Notes under the pieces: model-generated
What the model was told of the DNA's origin: nothing
What the model saw: the letters and a program-made list of their open reading frames with translations, nothing else
Databases searched by the model: none
Source: Panulirus ornatus
Lineage: Eukaryota; Arthropoda; Malacostraca; Decapoda; Palinuridae
Assembly: GCF_036320965.1 (NCBI RefSeq)
Contig: NC_092250.1
Coordinates: 17,710,117-17,774,116 of the forward strand
DNA: 64,000 nucleotides
Direction: 5' to 3'
Position numbers and translations under genes: made by a program
In this document: piece by piece, positions 44,829 to 54,989 of the stretch
Layout of the letters: each line of letters opens with the position of its first letter
How positions within the stretch are numbered: position 1 is the stretch's first letter

Positions 44829-44832
<4 letters not shown>
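44574..44832. mobile_element. inverted-repeat element with about 72-bp arms
   Basis: The left arm (44605-44676) and right arm (44760-44832) are nearly perfect reverse complements: CCACGGGGAAAATGAAACAC and CGAAAAGTTCCCAAGTGCAC on the left, GTGCACTTGGGAACTTTTCG and GTGTTTCATTTTCCCCGTGG on the right. The loop is about 83 bp. Single arms recur at 39668, 53611 and 54401. (AT)n tracts touch every copy. I read it as a dispersed, possibly Penelope-like or foldback element, but see no ORF. Confidence 0.8.

Positions 44833-44856
<24 letters not shown>
44830..44856. repeat. (AT)n microsatellite
   Basis: AT run that closes the right arm. The following 44860-45480 is AT-rich unique DNA with no call. Confidence 0.95.
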
Positions 44857-44859
<3 letters not shown>

Positions 44860-45489
44860 GCTCCAGGAAGTTACTTTAGAAAGGTTCTGTGACACCTGGA
44901 CCATTCTAGAGAAAATGGTCCCGTGTTAATCATAAATAAAGCTAAATAATCCCATTTCGATTGAAAGCGTCCATATATTTGACGGGGTCAGTGAACAAGT
45001 TGGAAAGACAAAACTCTACGGGAAATAACAAGGTAACTTGACTCTTTAACATAAATGACATAAGTATTAGTAACGCCCTTATGAATAACGGCATCTGAAT
45101 GATTTAAATGTTCATACACCAGTATTCTTTTCTTAATTCCGTAGGTCATTATGGCCGTTTAAAGCTAACACAACAAGTTTAAATCGTATTTTCTTTTTTT
45201 TTTTCGTTTCGTTTTTCGTTGAACTGGTATAAATATCAACTCTGACATTTGTTACAGAATTGAATAAAAAACGACGTAAGATTCGTTCGTGGGTCACATG
45301 ATATAAACGAGCCATGTTTGTACAGCTGTATGTAACATTCATTTCCTCGTATGACACAGGAGACAGAAGCCTGCCAAATGTTGCAAGATAAACAGATTAA
45401 AATACGAGTCACACGCTTGACGAAAACGGGTTCCCCGTGCGGGGATAACTTATAGAAAATGTAATCGAAGTAAAGTAAATTTTAGATTT

Positions 45490-45780
45490 TGCGTATGTTA
45501 TGGTCCAGTGTTACTATACAGTGGTGTTATTATAACGGATGTTGTTATAACAGTGCCAGACAGTGGTACACTAGGTAATATAATGGTCCAGTGTTATCAT
45601 ACCAATATCAGTGGTCCAGTAGGATGGTAGTTACAATAATGGTTCAGTGTTGCTAGTGATCTTATCGTAATGGACCAGTGTTACCAGTAGTTATTATATG
45701 GGACCAGTGTTACCAGTCGTATTATTATAACGGTCCAGTGTTACCAGTGTTACTGGGTAACATTCTTGTCACGAGACCTA
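45490..45780. repeat. degenerate repeat, GGTCCAGTGTTACCAGT
   Basis: The words GGTCCAGTGTTACCAG and TTATTATAACGG recur about 9 times in 290 bp with irregular spacing. Confidence 0.8.
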
Positions 45781-46129
45781 AAGGACTCCTGTTATCTTGG
45801 TGGTTTACTCTTATCACCGTTACAATCATTATGGGCCCGTGTGTTATCAGTTCTGGTCTTACTATGTACATGACGTTTTCTTTGGTGTGTCACTTTAATG
45901 CTCAATATGGTTTGTTTACATAATTTGTCTGGTCTGTTTCTATAATTTGTCTGTACAATTTCTAACCTGGACTGTATGTATACTTTTGTATGTATATAAT
46001 TTACCTGTATACCTCATTTCTTACCAGAGATGTATGTATTACTGGTTCAGTGGTCAGTATGTTTAATATGTATACTTTCTCAGTGTGTCTGTATGCATGA
46101 CATTTGACCTTGTCATTGTTTTTAATATT

Positions 46130-46450
46130 GGAATGACTTGTATATATGATCTGTACCATGGTTCTTAGTTTAACCTTTGACATGGTCTTTATGTGTGACC
46201 TTTGACCTGACCTTTATGTTTCACCTCTGATTTGGTCTTTACATAACCTTTACCCTGATCTTTATGTTTGACCTTTGATCTGTATGTATAGCCTTTGACC
46301 TGATGGGTATGTTTAACCTTTGACCTGGCCTGTGTGTGTGATTATGGCATAATTTGCCTGACAATGTACCCTCTTGTTATGTTTAACCTTTGACCTGATT
46401 TGTGTGGTTTGACTTGGTTAGAAGACTTAACCTCTGACCCTGTTTAGAAC
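46130..46450. repeat. degenerate repeat, ACCTTTGACCTG core
   Basis: About seven copies of TGACCTTTGACCTG-like words. TGACCTTTGACCT at 46196-46208 is a perfect direct repeat of the nuclear-receptor half site AGGTCA with one-base spacing (DR1, on the minus strand). Near matches start at 46269, 46291, 46315 and 46385. It lies about 0.75 kb before exon 2, in intron 1. Confidence 0.8.
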
Positions 46451-46574
46451 ATGTATCGTGTGGTCTGTATGTGTTAACGATGAAGTTAAATGACCGTATA
46501 TCCGGTTGTGCGTCTTATCTGCGATTCTGTCTCCATCACTCTACTAGTCTGTGGGGGTCCTTGAAGTGTGTCAT

Positions 46575-47035
46575 GACCTATTTGTACTGTACGGGGGAGG
46601 AGGGAGTTTCACTCTGGTGGTGGCTCCAATATCTTGGTCATTATCAGGTGTCGCACTGCCTCTTATATTTCTCTATGTTGTCTGCACTTACCGCATTCTT
46701 GTGCGGCTTACGCCATGCATCCACCATTCTTGTACTACAGAGACACTTCTTCACATCTTTTTTTTTATCCTGTGGTTTGCTTAATATCGTGTTATGTCCT
46801 CTGGTTGCTCTAGCCCTACACCTCTTGAAGACCTGATTCCTCTCCATGTCATCTCACTGTTTTTAAAACTTACAGGTTGTGATCAGGTCACCCCTCACTC
46901 CTCTCTTCCAAGTCAGTCAAAACCTTCTCTCAAGCCTTTCCCTGTAACTGAACTCTCTTAATTCTGGCATCATCTTTGTTGTCCTCCTCTGGACCTTCTC
47001 TATTAGCTCTTTGTGGTTTTTTAAGTGTGGTAACC
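46575..47035 (-). pseudogene. CR1/L2-like retrotransposon 3' end with ORF tail
   Basis: On the minus strand the sequence begins EKVQRRTTKMMPELREFSYR then ERLE, followed after a frame change by RGVRGDLI. This is the signature found after the RT domain in CR1/L2-type ORFs. It ends near 46578 with the 3' terminus CCCCGTACAGTACAAATAGG. Frameshifts make it dead. Confidence 0.75.
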
Positions 47036-47079
47036 TAACTTAATATGGATATAATATTATAGGTTTGGCCTTAAGTAGG

Positions 47080-47081
<2 letters not shown>

Positions 47082-47135
<54 letters not shown>
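47082..47135. repeat. (GT)n microsatellite just upstream of exon 2
   Basis: About 27 GT copies ending 54 bp before the exon 2 acceptor. GT tracts near acceptors can affect splicing in other systems. Confidence 0.97.
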
Positions 47136-47137
<2 letters not shown>

Positions 47138-47189
47138 AGGTGTCTGTATTGTTGATCTTTGACTTTTGTTTGTTTGTGTCTGGCGACAG

Positions 47190-47289
47190 GTGAAGACGCG
47201 GGTTATCGAGGTGTACAACCATACCTGTTCGTACCTGCAGCAGCTTGGCATGCAAGACACTGACCTCTTTGGACTAGTAGCGACCATAG
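47190..47289 (+). CDS. ex: Expanded-like FERM protein, second coding exon
   Basis: The acceptor is a T-rich run ending GGCGACAG (AG 47188-47189) and the donor is GTGAGT at 47290. Length is 100 nt, entering in phase 0 and leaving in phase 1. It encodes VKTRVIEVYNHTCSYLQQLG then MQDTDLFGLVATI (residues 35-67), the helix and following strand of the F1 lobe. GM-D-LFGL is shared by Expanded and FRMD6-type proteins (from memory of the family). The exon joins exon 1 and exon 3 with no frame break and codes for no stop. Its donor is duplicated 47 bp downstream. Confidence 0.92.
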
Positions 47290-47368
47290 GTGAGTACAAC
47301 CTTGTTACTCTTTGTTGTGATTAGCAGCGACCATAGGTGAGTACAACCTTGTTACCCTTGTTATGATT
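47276..47368 (+). repeat. 47-bp tandem duplication of the exon 2 donor
   Basis: GCGACCATAGGTGAGTACAA then CCTTGTTAC occurs at 47280 and again at 47327. The second copy has a complete GTGAGT at 47337. Reading through to it adds GEYNLVTLCCD and then TAG at 47322-47324, so use of the second donor would truncate the protein. Confidence 0.95.
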
Positions 47369-48650
47369 AGCCTTGTTAAGGGGAAGGTAGAGTCACTGCC
47401 CCATACATCATGATGGTCTATAATAATCACTGACCCTAATGACATGGCAGTTGTGATAGTTTATATACGTATTTTTTCTTCTTTTCTTCTTGGGAAATTA
47501 GTAGCGTCAGTAATCATTACTCATTACTCGTAATCAAACGATCATTCTTCAGTACCTTAATGATCAGTCACTGACCCGGACACTGCCGGTAACTGTCAAA
47601 TGACCAACGAGTGGTGGTCACTGAACGGCAATATGCATGGGGGGGAACAGTGATGTGTATATGTATTAAACATTACCAAACCTACTGCAGCACAAGCTAT
47701 GCTCATACACATCAGGTCACAGAAAATGGATACAGGTACAGTCAAGTATTCTGAGACAATGTCTACATAACACATTACCACACAATGTGCGTCGATAGAT
47801 GATAATTGCCTTTAATCTTCAGCATAAAAATAATCCTGGAACCGTCACAAATATTTTAAAAAGAAGAAGAATTACTTGGAAAAGAAACTTGTAGATTTAC
47901 AGGACTGTCGAAGGCCCAACAAGGTGGAGTGCTGTCGCCCATTGCAGTCTTTGGCTCGTATTCCAACCTCAGTACCGTTGGGTTTTGCTCTAGCACCACA
48001 AAGGCTCATCCTCGTATACCTCTGCCAACATTCTGTGACGTGGGGAAGCAGCAGGGTGACGGGGAGGGCCTGGACGAGTAGCTTCAGTGGGTGTGTGACA
48101 GACCAGCCTGGAGGTGCTGGCTATACAGGCACTGAGGACTGCGTCTACCGGCGGTTTGATCGCAGACCCAGCTCACGTGGGTGTCGAAGACCACACGTAA
48201 CCATCGTAACCATTGCTTGGTTTCCCCTTGTTGCTGCTGCGCAAAATGGCGACCACCGCAGCTTCCTCTTTTTTCGAACAGCAGGAAGTCAAGGGATGTA
48301 GGTGAAGTGCAGTCATCCCTCTCCACATCCTGCTGGCCTTAAGACGGGGTGGGAGTGACACCATCTTGTGTGACGGTAGGGAAAGCCATCCCACACGGTC
48401 AGTGGTGCACAGCATCCACATGGTGGAGTGGTCTGGTGGAGGTGGACAGGCCTGGTACCCATCACCCACGGCCGGGAGGGGTAGCGCTGGCTCCCTTCAC
48501 CCGGGAAGGCTCGCAACATTCGAACCCAGGTACCGGACACCAACAGCCACGAGAACCTTCCCGAGCCGCCAGAGGGGTACTGGTGTTCCACACCACGCCA
48601 GGGCACGATCTCCAGGCCTCTACGTACAGATGTGGACGTGCAGGCTAGCT
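47369..48650. other. mostly unique intron 2 sequence
   Basis: AT-rich to 47870, then GC-richer. An open stretch at 47876-48301 has no splice sites or family match that I recognise. GGGTTCGAATG on the minus strand near 48517-48527 resembles a Pol III B box of another SINE but has no clear A box. Confidence 0.4.
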
Positions 48651-48654
48651 CCCT

Positions 48655-48905
48655 GTGTGGTGGAGGAGCTCACCTCCCTCTGGTGGAGCTCACCTCCCTG
48701 TGTGGTGGTGGTGGTGGAGCTCACGTCCTTGTGAGGTAGTGGTGGTGGAGCTCACCTCCTTGTGTGTTGGTGGTGGTGGAGCTCACCTTCCTGTGGTGGA
48801 GGAGCTCACCTCCCTGTGTGTTGGTGGTGGTGGAGCTCACCTTCTTGTGGTGGTGGAGCTCACCTCCCTGTGTGGTGGTGGTGGTGGAGCTCACCTCCGT
48901 AAGGT
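48655..48905. repeat. about 30-35 bp minisatellite, 7 copies
   Basis: Unit GGTGGTGGTGGTGGAGCTCA then CCTCCCTGTGT. Confidence 0.92.
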
Positions 48906-49155
48906 AATTGTGAAAATTGGTCCCCCAGCTTACCTGGCCCACATTCCAGGGGGGTTTTTGCCTACCCCCTGGGGCTCGGGACGCACCCCAGGCCTACCCT
49001 CACGACGCCGCCAGGCTCTTCCCGTCACCCGCCCGACGTCTGGGACGAACACGACCATGCACACTGACTGAAGACCATGTACACTGTACCACGTTGTACA
49101 GGAGAAGCGGCACGGCAAATATGTACGCATGTTTACACTATATGTAGGAATACAC

Positions 49156-49156
<1 letters not shown>

Positions 49157-49206
<50 letters not shown>
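49157..49206. repeat. (GT)n microsatellite
   Basis: About 24 GT copies. Confidence 0.97.
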
Positions 49207-49207
<1 letters not shown>

Positions 49208-49339
49208 TGGAGGTCATGGTAGCGTGAGGGAGGGAGGGAGGGTGTTGGTGATGAGGGAACGAGGGGGACGTGGTGAGGAGTGTTGGGGGAAATAACTGTG
49301 GTGGAGTGGTGGGGGAGTGGGAGACGGGCCCGACAGCCA

Positions 49340-49945
49340 GTCTTGGTTGATTGGCTCGTAACGACTCCTGCCTCGACGACCATAGTACACGGGTTGGGTC
49401 GTAACGACTCCTGCCCCAACTACCATAGTACACTGGTTGGGTCGTAACGACTCCTGCCCCAACGACCATAGTACACTGGTTGGGTCGTAACGACTCCTGC
49501 CTCGACGACCATAGTACACTGGTTGGGTCGTAACGACTCCTGCCTCGACGACCATAGTACACTGGTTGGGTCGTAACGACTCCTGCCTCGACGACCATAG
49601 TACACTGGTTGGGTCGTAACGACTCCTGCCTCGACGACCATAGTACACTGATTGGGTCGTAACGACTCCTGCCTCGACGACCATAGTACACTGGTTGCGT
49701 CGTAACGACTCCTGCCTCGACGACCATAGTACACTGGTTGGCTCGTAACGACTCCTGCCTCGACGACCATAGTACACTGGTTGGCTCGTAACGACTCCTG
49801 CCCCAACGACCATAGTACACTGGCTGGGTCGTAACGACCCCTACCTCAACGACCATAGTACACTGGCTGGGTCGTAACGACCCCTGCCTCAACGACCATA
49901 GTACACTGGTTGGCTCGTAAAGACTCCTGCCTCAACGACCAGCGG
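49340..49945. repeat. 43-bp minisatellite, 14 copies
   Basis: Unit GGTTGGGTCGTAACGACTCC then TGCCTCGACGACCATAGTAC and ACT, period 43. Each unit contains the inverted repeat GTCGTAACGAC. The minus-strand open frames are artefacts. Confidence 0.96.
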
Positions 49946-50008
49946 GAGTGTTGAAGCTTAAGTCCCACTGGATGATCTTGTGTGTATGGCGATCTGTTCC
50001 GAAGCGGT

Positions 50009-50196
50009 GAATATGACTGCGTGTCGAGCAAGCGGTGTACGTACACGAGACGGTGTGTATAGATGGAGGTGAATATGACTGCGTGTCGAGCAAGCGGTGT
50101 ACGTACACGAGACGGTGTGTATAGATGGAGGTGAATATGACTGCGTGTCGAGCAAGCGGTGTACGTACACGAGACGGTGTGTATAGATGGAGGTGA
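50009..50196. repeat. 62-bp minisatellite, 3 copies
   Basis: Unit GAATATGACTGCGTGTCGAG then CAAGCGGTGTACGTACACGA and GACGGTGTGTATAGATGGAG, with near-identical copies at 50009, 50071 and 50133. It contains the palindrome GTGTACGTACAC. Confidence 0.96.
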
Positions 50197-50308
50197 GCGT
50201 CATGTATGATAGTAGTGTACTGGTAATTGGCCCACTTATACATACAGGACGGGGGGTGGAATTACTTTCTCCTTTCTCATACAACTGTTTACACTTGTTT
50301 GCTTTGTG

Positions 50309-50318
50309 CGTGTGTGTG

Positions 50319-50373
<55 letters not shown>
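50309..50373. repeat. (GT)n microsatellite
   Basis: GT run with two CG interruptions. 50380-50690 is unique, with G-rich words near 50570. Confidence 0.96.
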
Positions 50374-50374
<1 letters not shown>

Positions 50375-50689
50375 ATATACCTAAGTATATATGATATGTA
50401 GATATACGCTGCCAGGCGTATATCTACATATTATTGTCAAAACTTTGCTCCCATGGGTTTAGGCTTCCGAACTAGCGTTTAAAGACCTTTTGGCGTGCAG
50501 GGGTCTGCGTGGGCGTTAGGCAGGGGGCGTGGGCGTGGGGGTCAGGCAGGGGAGATGGTAGCGAGTGAGTAGGGGGAGGGGGGGGATCACTAGGCCTCTC
50601 TCGACCTTAGGCCTCCCTCCACATTTATCTTGGTAATCAGTTGTTATCATCGATGGTCAGCTGAGGTGGTCTGCGTCTGTGGTCACGTG

Positions 50690-50945
50690 CTGTGTTGTAC
50701 GTATCAGCTATGTTGTATCCTAGCTACATCTCCTGGGTTGGTTTACTTGTCCCTGGGTCAGCGGTGTTATAGCCTAGGAGACTACTAGGTCTTGCTGGGT
50801 TCAGTTTACCTGTTGCTGGGTCAGCTGTGTTTTAGCCTAGCAGACTGCTGGGTTCGGTTTAACGGTTGCTGGGTCAGCTGTGTTATACCCTAGCTGCCTG
50901 CTGGGTTGGTTTACATGCTTTTGGGTCTGCTGTGTTATAGCCTCG
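50690..50945. repeat. about 55-65 bp minisatellite, 4 copies
   Basis: Units of GCTGGGTCAGCTGTGTTATA then GCCTAGCAGACTGCTGGGTT and GGTTTAC, diverged. Confidence 0.85.
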
Positions 50946-51204
50946 CCCTTTTTAAGCCTCTGTTCAAGTGTGTCCTTGTGCCTCGGTTGCCGTGTTTATT
51001 TCCCCACAGGGTATGTGTTGCATGGAAGAAAACTGGAGACAGAGAAAGACGAATGAAGAGAAATAGAAAAAGGTGCGGACCGACCAGTAAAGAGCAGGAG
51101 AAAGAGACAGGAAGATAAAACGGAAATAGAAAGGCAGAGGCAAACAGAGAGAACTAAGGCAGAGACACAGAAGGGTGAACAGAAGCTGACACAGACAAGA
51201 GGGC

Positions 51205-51445
51205 AAAGACACGCATCCATCCAGGGATTAAAGATATGGTCGAAACAAAGACACGTCCGTCCAGGGATTAAAGATATGGTCGAAACAAAGACACATACGT
51301 CCAGGGATTAAAGATATGGTCGAAACAAAGACACGTCCGTCCAGGGATTAAAGATATGGTCGAAACAAAGACACGTCCGTCCAGGGATTAAAGATATGGT
51401 CGAAACAAAGACACCATCGGTCCAGGGATTCGACATATGGTCGAG
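51205..51445. repeat. 40-bp minisatellite, 6 copies
   Basis: Unit CCAGGGATTAAAGATATGGT then CGAAACAAAGACACGTCCGT, period 40. Confidence 0.96.
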
Positions 51446-51628
51446 ACAGTCATACGTGCACACAGAGGCTAGAGAACACAGACACAAGAGAGACACAGAG
51501 ATGGGAGGGCTGACGGGACCATACCGACCGACACACGTCACCACACACGTGTGGCACGTGAACTACGACAAAGAAGTGACCACATGCCCAGCACAGGAAG
51601 GAAACGGGAATTATCACGGCACGAGAGA

Positions 51629-51631
51629 GGT

Positions 51632-51680
<49 letters not shown>
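51629..51680. repeat. (GT)n microsatellite
   Basis: About 25 GT copies. Confidence 0.97.
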
Positions 51681-51682
<2 letters not shown>

Positions 51683-51746
51683 ACCAGAGGTCACGAAGCA
51701 TGAAGACCTCACCCTCGGGGACGACAACAAAGAAGAATCCACAACG

Positions 51747-51928
51747 ATGACAATGATGATGATGATGACGATGACAGTGATGATGACGCTGATGATGACA
51801 ATGATGATGACAATGATGATGATGATGATGACGATGACAGTGATGATGACGCTGATGATAATGATGATGATGATGATGATGACGACGATAATGATGACAA
51901 TGATGATGACTGATGATGATGAGGATAG
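51747..51928. repeat. (GAT/GAC)n trinucleotide repeat
   Basis: GATGATGAC and GATGATGAT words throughout, with a 60-bp internal duplication (GACGATGACAGTGATGATGA at 51768 and 51831). An Asp-rich frame is a repeat artefact. Short (GA)n at 51987-52009. Confidence 0.93.
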
Positions 51929-52379
51929 GTTACGTACGTACCGAGAGGGTTCAGAAGGACGGAGGATTTGGGTGTAGGGAATGAGTGAGAGAGAGAGAGA
52001 GAGAGAGAGCGCCCCTCCCTCACAGTGGGACTGGGTCGAGGCGGGTGATGAGAGCGTTTGAGAGACGACCCCCTCTGGTGTGTAACCCCCCCCCCTCCCG
52101 CCCCCGCGCGCGTCCTGTCGTACACTGAACCAGGAGAACGAGTTACATGGCTCCAAAACCACCCAGAAGAATGTCCTCCGTCTTCAGTATCAATCCAGTG
52201 TCGTGGCTCAGTATCCTCTGTGCTGGTTAGAACATGGCACCCGGGGGTACGCCATACCGTTACATACGGAAGGTACAGGGTTTGTATTGTCTACAAAATA
52301 CAGTAGTGTAGGATGAATACAGTGGTGTAGTAACCTGCCTATCACTAGGGTAGAAGGCGGCCCCGGGAACTGGCGTAAT

Positions 52380-52600
52380 GTGGGGTGCTTGGTGTTGTCA
52401 GTGGGCTGCTGGTGTTGTCAATGGGTGGGTGGTGTTGTTAATGGGTGGGTGGTGTTGTCAATGGGTGGGGGGTGGTGTCAGTAGGTTACTGATGCTGTCA
52501 GTGGGTGGTTAATGTTGTCACTTTATAGCTGGTGTTGTCAGTGGGTTGTTAGTATAGTCAGTGGGTGGTGGTTGTTGTCATTTGGTGGCTGGTTACGTCT
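52380..52600. repeat. about 19-bp minisatellite, 11 copies
   Basis: Unit GTGGGTGGTGTTGTCAATG with length variation. Confidence 0.9.
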
Positions 52601-52619
52601 TCAGATGTCTGACGTGTTG

Positions 52620-52633
52620 CACATCCACCCACC

Positions 52634-52695
<62 letters not shown>
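52620..52695. repeat. (CCCA)n-(CA)n compound microsatellite
   Basis: Five CCCA units, then about 27 CA copies. Confidence 0.97.
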
Positions 52696-52696
<1 letters not shown>

Positions 52697-52698
<2 letters not shown>

Positions 52699-52890
52699 TT
52701 AACAGCATTGGAGAGGTGGATGACGAATGGAATACACTAGTGAGGAACAAGTAGATGTGGACGACATGGTAAAGCTGTACAAAATTTGTAGGAGATGGTT
52801 CAAGAGATGGGTGGGCCCCACGAATGTAGGGTCCCACGAATGTAGGGCCCCACGAACGTAGAGCTCCCTCCCCCGTACAGTACACTGTCA
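52697..52890 (+). pseudogene. CR1/L2-like retrotransposon 3' tail
   Basis: GAGGTGGATGACGAATGGAA reads EVDDEWN, the same ending seen on the minus strand at 21130-21296. It continues to GGGCCCCACGAACGTAGAGC then TCCCTCCCCCGTACAGTACA, the terminal signature. A 20-bp segment GCCCCACGAATGTAGGG is itself triplicated at 52813-52862. Confidence 0.75.
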
Positions 52891-52924
52891 GGACACAGCC
52901 ATATCCAACAGGGGAGGCAACACG

Positions 52925-53160
52925 TGCATGGAGGGAACACGTGCAAGGAGGGAACGTGTGCATGGGACGGGGACAGGTGCAAGGAAGGGTTAAACGTACA
53001 GGGGGATACGTGCAAGGAGATACACGTACATGGGAGGGGGCACGTGCAGGGGAGGGTACACGTGCAGAGGAGGGATACACGTGTAGGGAAGGGGTACACG
53101 TGCAGGGGGAAGGGTACACGTGCGGGGGAGGGGAGGGGGGGTGTGCACGTGTAGGGCAGG
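52925..53160. repeat. about 16-20 bp minisatellite, ACGTGCAGGGGAGGGTAC
   Basis: About 13 diverged units, G-rich on the + strand. Confidence 0.9.
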
Positions 53161-53272
53161 AAACGTGTCTTTGTGAGTGGAATGTTGTGGTGTTGGCCAG
53201 CGTCTGGCGGCTGGCTGGCCACACTCTCACTGAGGAAATACCGTCTCTCTTTAACCCCTCTCGCCTCCCCCA

Positions 53273-53386
<114 letters not shown>

Positions 53387-53610
53387 TAGGAGCACAATCC
53401 AGGGAATGGAACACGTGACCTACCATGAGAGGCTGGGAGAAGTGGACACTTGACAGTGTTTCAGTAAAGCCAGGAGAGATACCTGATGATGATGATGATG
53501 ATGATGACCCGCGCACGACAACACCCACCATGGGTTAAGGCAAATAGTTGTCAAGATCCCCCCACCAGGAAGATCCACGATCATCATAAGAATATCACGG
53601 AATATTTTTG

Positions 53611-53698
53611 GATGTGATTATTACACGAAACTGAACTTGGAAACTTATCGTGTTTCATTTTCACCGTGGGCTGATAGGAATATATATATATATATATA
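53611..53698 (+). mobile_element. inverted-repeat element, single right arm
   Basis: GATGTGATTATTACACGAAA then TCGTGTTTCATTTTCACCGT and GATAGGAATATATAT match the right arm at 44760-44832 with a few changes. It ends in (AT)n. Confidence 0.85.
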
Positions 53699-54317
53699 AA
53701 CTGTGCAGGGAGGACTGTTCATTGTACTACCGGGAGAGGTAAGATGACGGCAAGCAACAACTGCAGGACTATTTGAAAGAAAACGTGATGTACGGTCACC
53801 CCCTGTTGATTCCAGCACCGCCACACTGAAATGTTCGTCGAGGCAGGAGTAAGAGCACCCACCCACCAGTCAGGAAGGAAGAGGTGCGTTGAGCGGTACG
53901 CGCTACCCACGCCCTCGAGTCAAGACCCCGAGGTAGGAGGTCGTAAGGACTGTGCCTCCCCTTAAAGAACGACCCAGGGTATCATGACGGGACCACTGCA
54001 GAAGTAGACCCCACGGACCATGGTAGTCATAAAACACTTTACTTAAAACTAAAAAGAAAAAAAAAAAAACCTTTATCAACACTGGTAAACATTCCCTTAC
54101 GAATGGGAATGCTAAACATTGGGGGGAGGGCGGGGGAGGTGGTTCATCTCACTGGTCGTGCCTATGTTTAAGGAAGGAGATAGAGAAACTGGACTGGGCT
54201 ACAGACTAAGTAATTCTTCCCGGTGCGGTCCTCAAAACGTTGGAAAAGATAAGGCCAATGTAAATGTTGTTAACGCCAGAGTGATTCAGGGAAAGACTGG
54301 CGTGACCATTCCTAGTG

Positions 54318-54372
54318 TGGCCTACACCCAACCCAGGTGTTCATCCTCCCCTCGGGGCTGCTCGCATGCAAA
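54318..54372 (+). mobile_element. SINE body fragment
   Basis: CCCAGGTGTTCATCCTCCCC then TCGGGGCTG matches the body of the SINE at 24829-24982. The tRNA-like head is absent. Confidence 0.6.
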
Positions 54373-54400
54373 TAGTAATCACACACACTATATATATATA

Positions 54401-54502
54401 GTTGTATGTCAACTGACATATTTCTTGTATCTCCCCTGATGATGTGATTATTACACGAAAGTGCACTTGGGAACTTTCGTGTTTCATTTTCCCCGTGGAC
54501 TT

Positions 54503-54561
<59 letters not shown>
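54401..54561 (+). mobile_element. inverted-repeat element, right arm with loop, plus (AT)n
   Basis: ATGTCAACTGACATATTTCT then CTCCCCTGATGATGTGATTA and the arm to GTGGACT (54506), followed by (AT)n to 54561. The loop part corresponds to 44710-44760. Confidence 0.85.
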
Positions 54562-54565
<4 letters not shown>

Positions 54566-54589
54566 GTAGACGTTGGTATCATAACCATG

Positions 54590-54705
54590 TGAGGTCGCTG
54601 GCAGCATTCCGTGGTGTTGTCAGTGGGTAAGTGATGTCAGTGGAGGTCGCTGGCAGCATTCAGTGGTGTTGTCAGTGGGTGAGTGATGTCAGTGGAGCAG
54701 CGTGT
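54590..54705. repeat. tandem direct duplication, about 57-bp period
   Basis: GAGGTCGCTGGCAGCATTC then GTGGTGTTGTCAGTGGGT occurs at 54591 and 54645. It is followed by (GTT)n near 54700-54755 and (GGGA)n at 54758-54782. Confidence 0.88.
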
Positions 54706-54989
54706 TGTTGTTGTTAAGTGTTAGGCTGTTGTTGTTGTTGGTGTTGGTGTTGTTGTGGGAGGGAGGGAGGGAGGGAGGGAGGGCGGGCAGACAAGGAGGG
54801 TACACCAACACCAGGACCAGATTCCTCGTTCCTTCTCAGTCAAGGTTTTTGTTGAACCTTACTGGAGGTGGCTGCCTCCTGCCGGCCCGGCCCAGCCCGG
54901 CCCGGCCCGGCCTGTGTTTGTTTGTGGCCCGCCCTGGCCCCGGACTGTGGAGGGAGAGGGGGTGATGCTGGAGTTGTGGTGGTGGTAGT

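Noticed and set aside
44740..44832. Hammerhead ribozyme core (CTGATGA ... CGAAA) in the inverted-repeat element
   Set aside because: The CTGATGA and GAAA words are present with a possible GUG/CAC stem, but an extra base precedes that stem and no strand can be found to form stem I with a cleavage site. A covariance-model search would decide.
47876..48301. 141-codon open frame in intron 2
   Set aside because: Non-repetitive, but no recognised domain, no initiation context and no splice continuity with the host gene.
48470..48600. Minus-strand SINE head with GGGTTCGAATG
   Set aside because: Only the B-box-like word is convincing; the rest does not match the SINE at 24829.
51747..51928. Asp/Met-rich open frame
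   Set aside because: Product of a GAT/GAC trinucleotide repeat.
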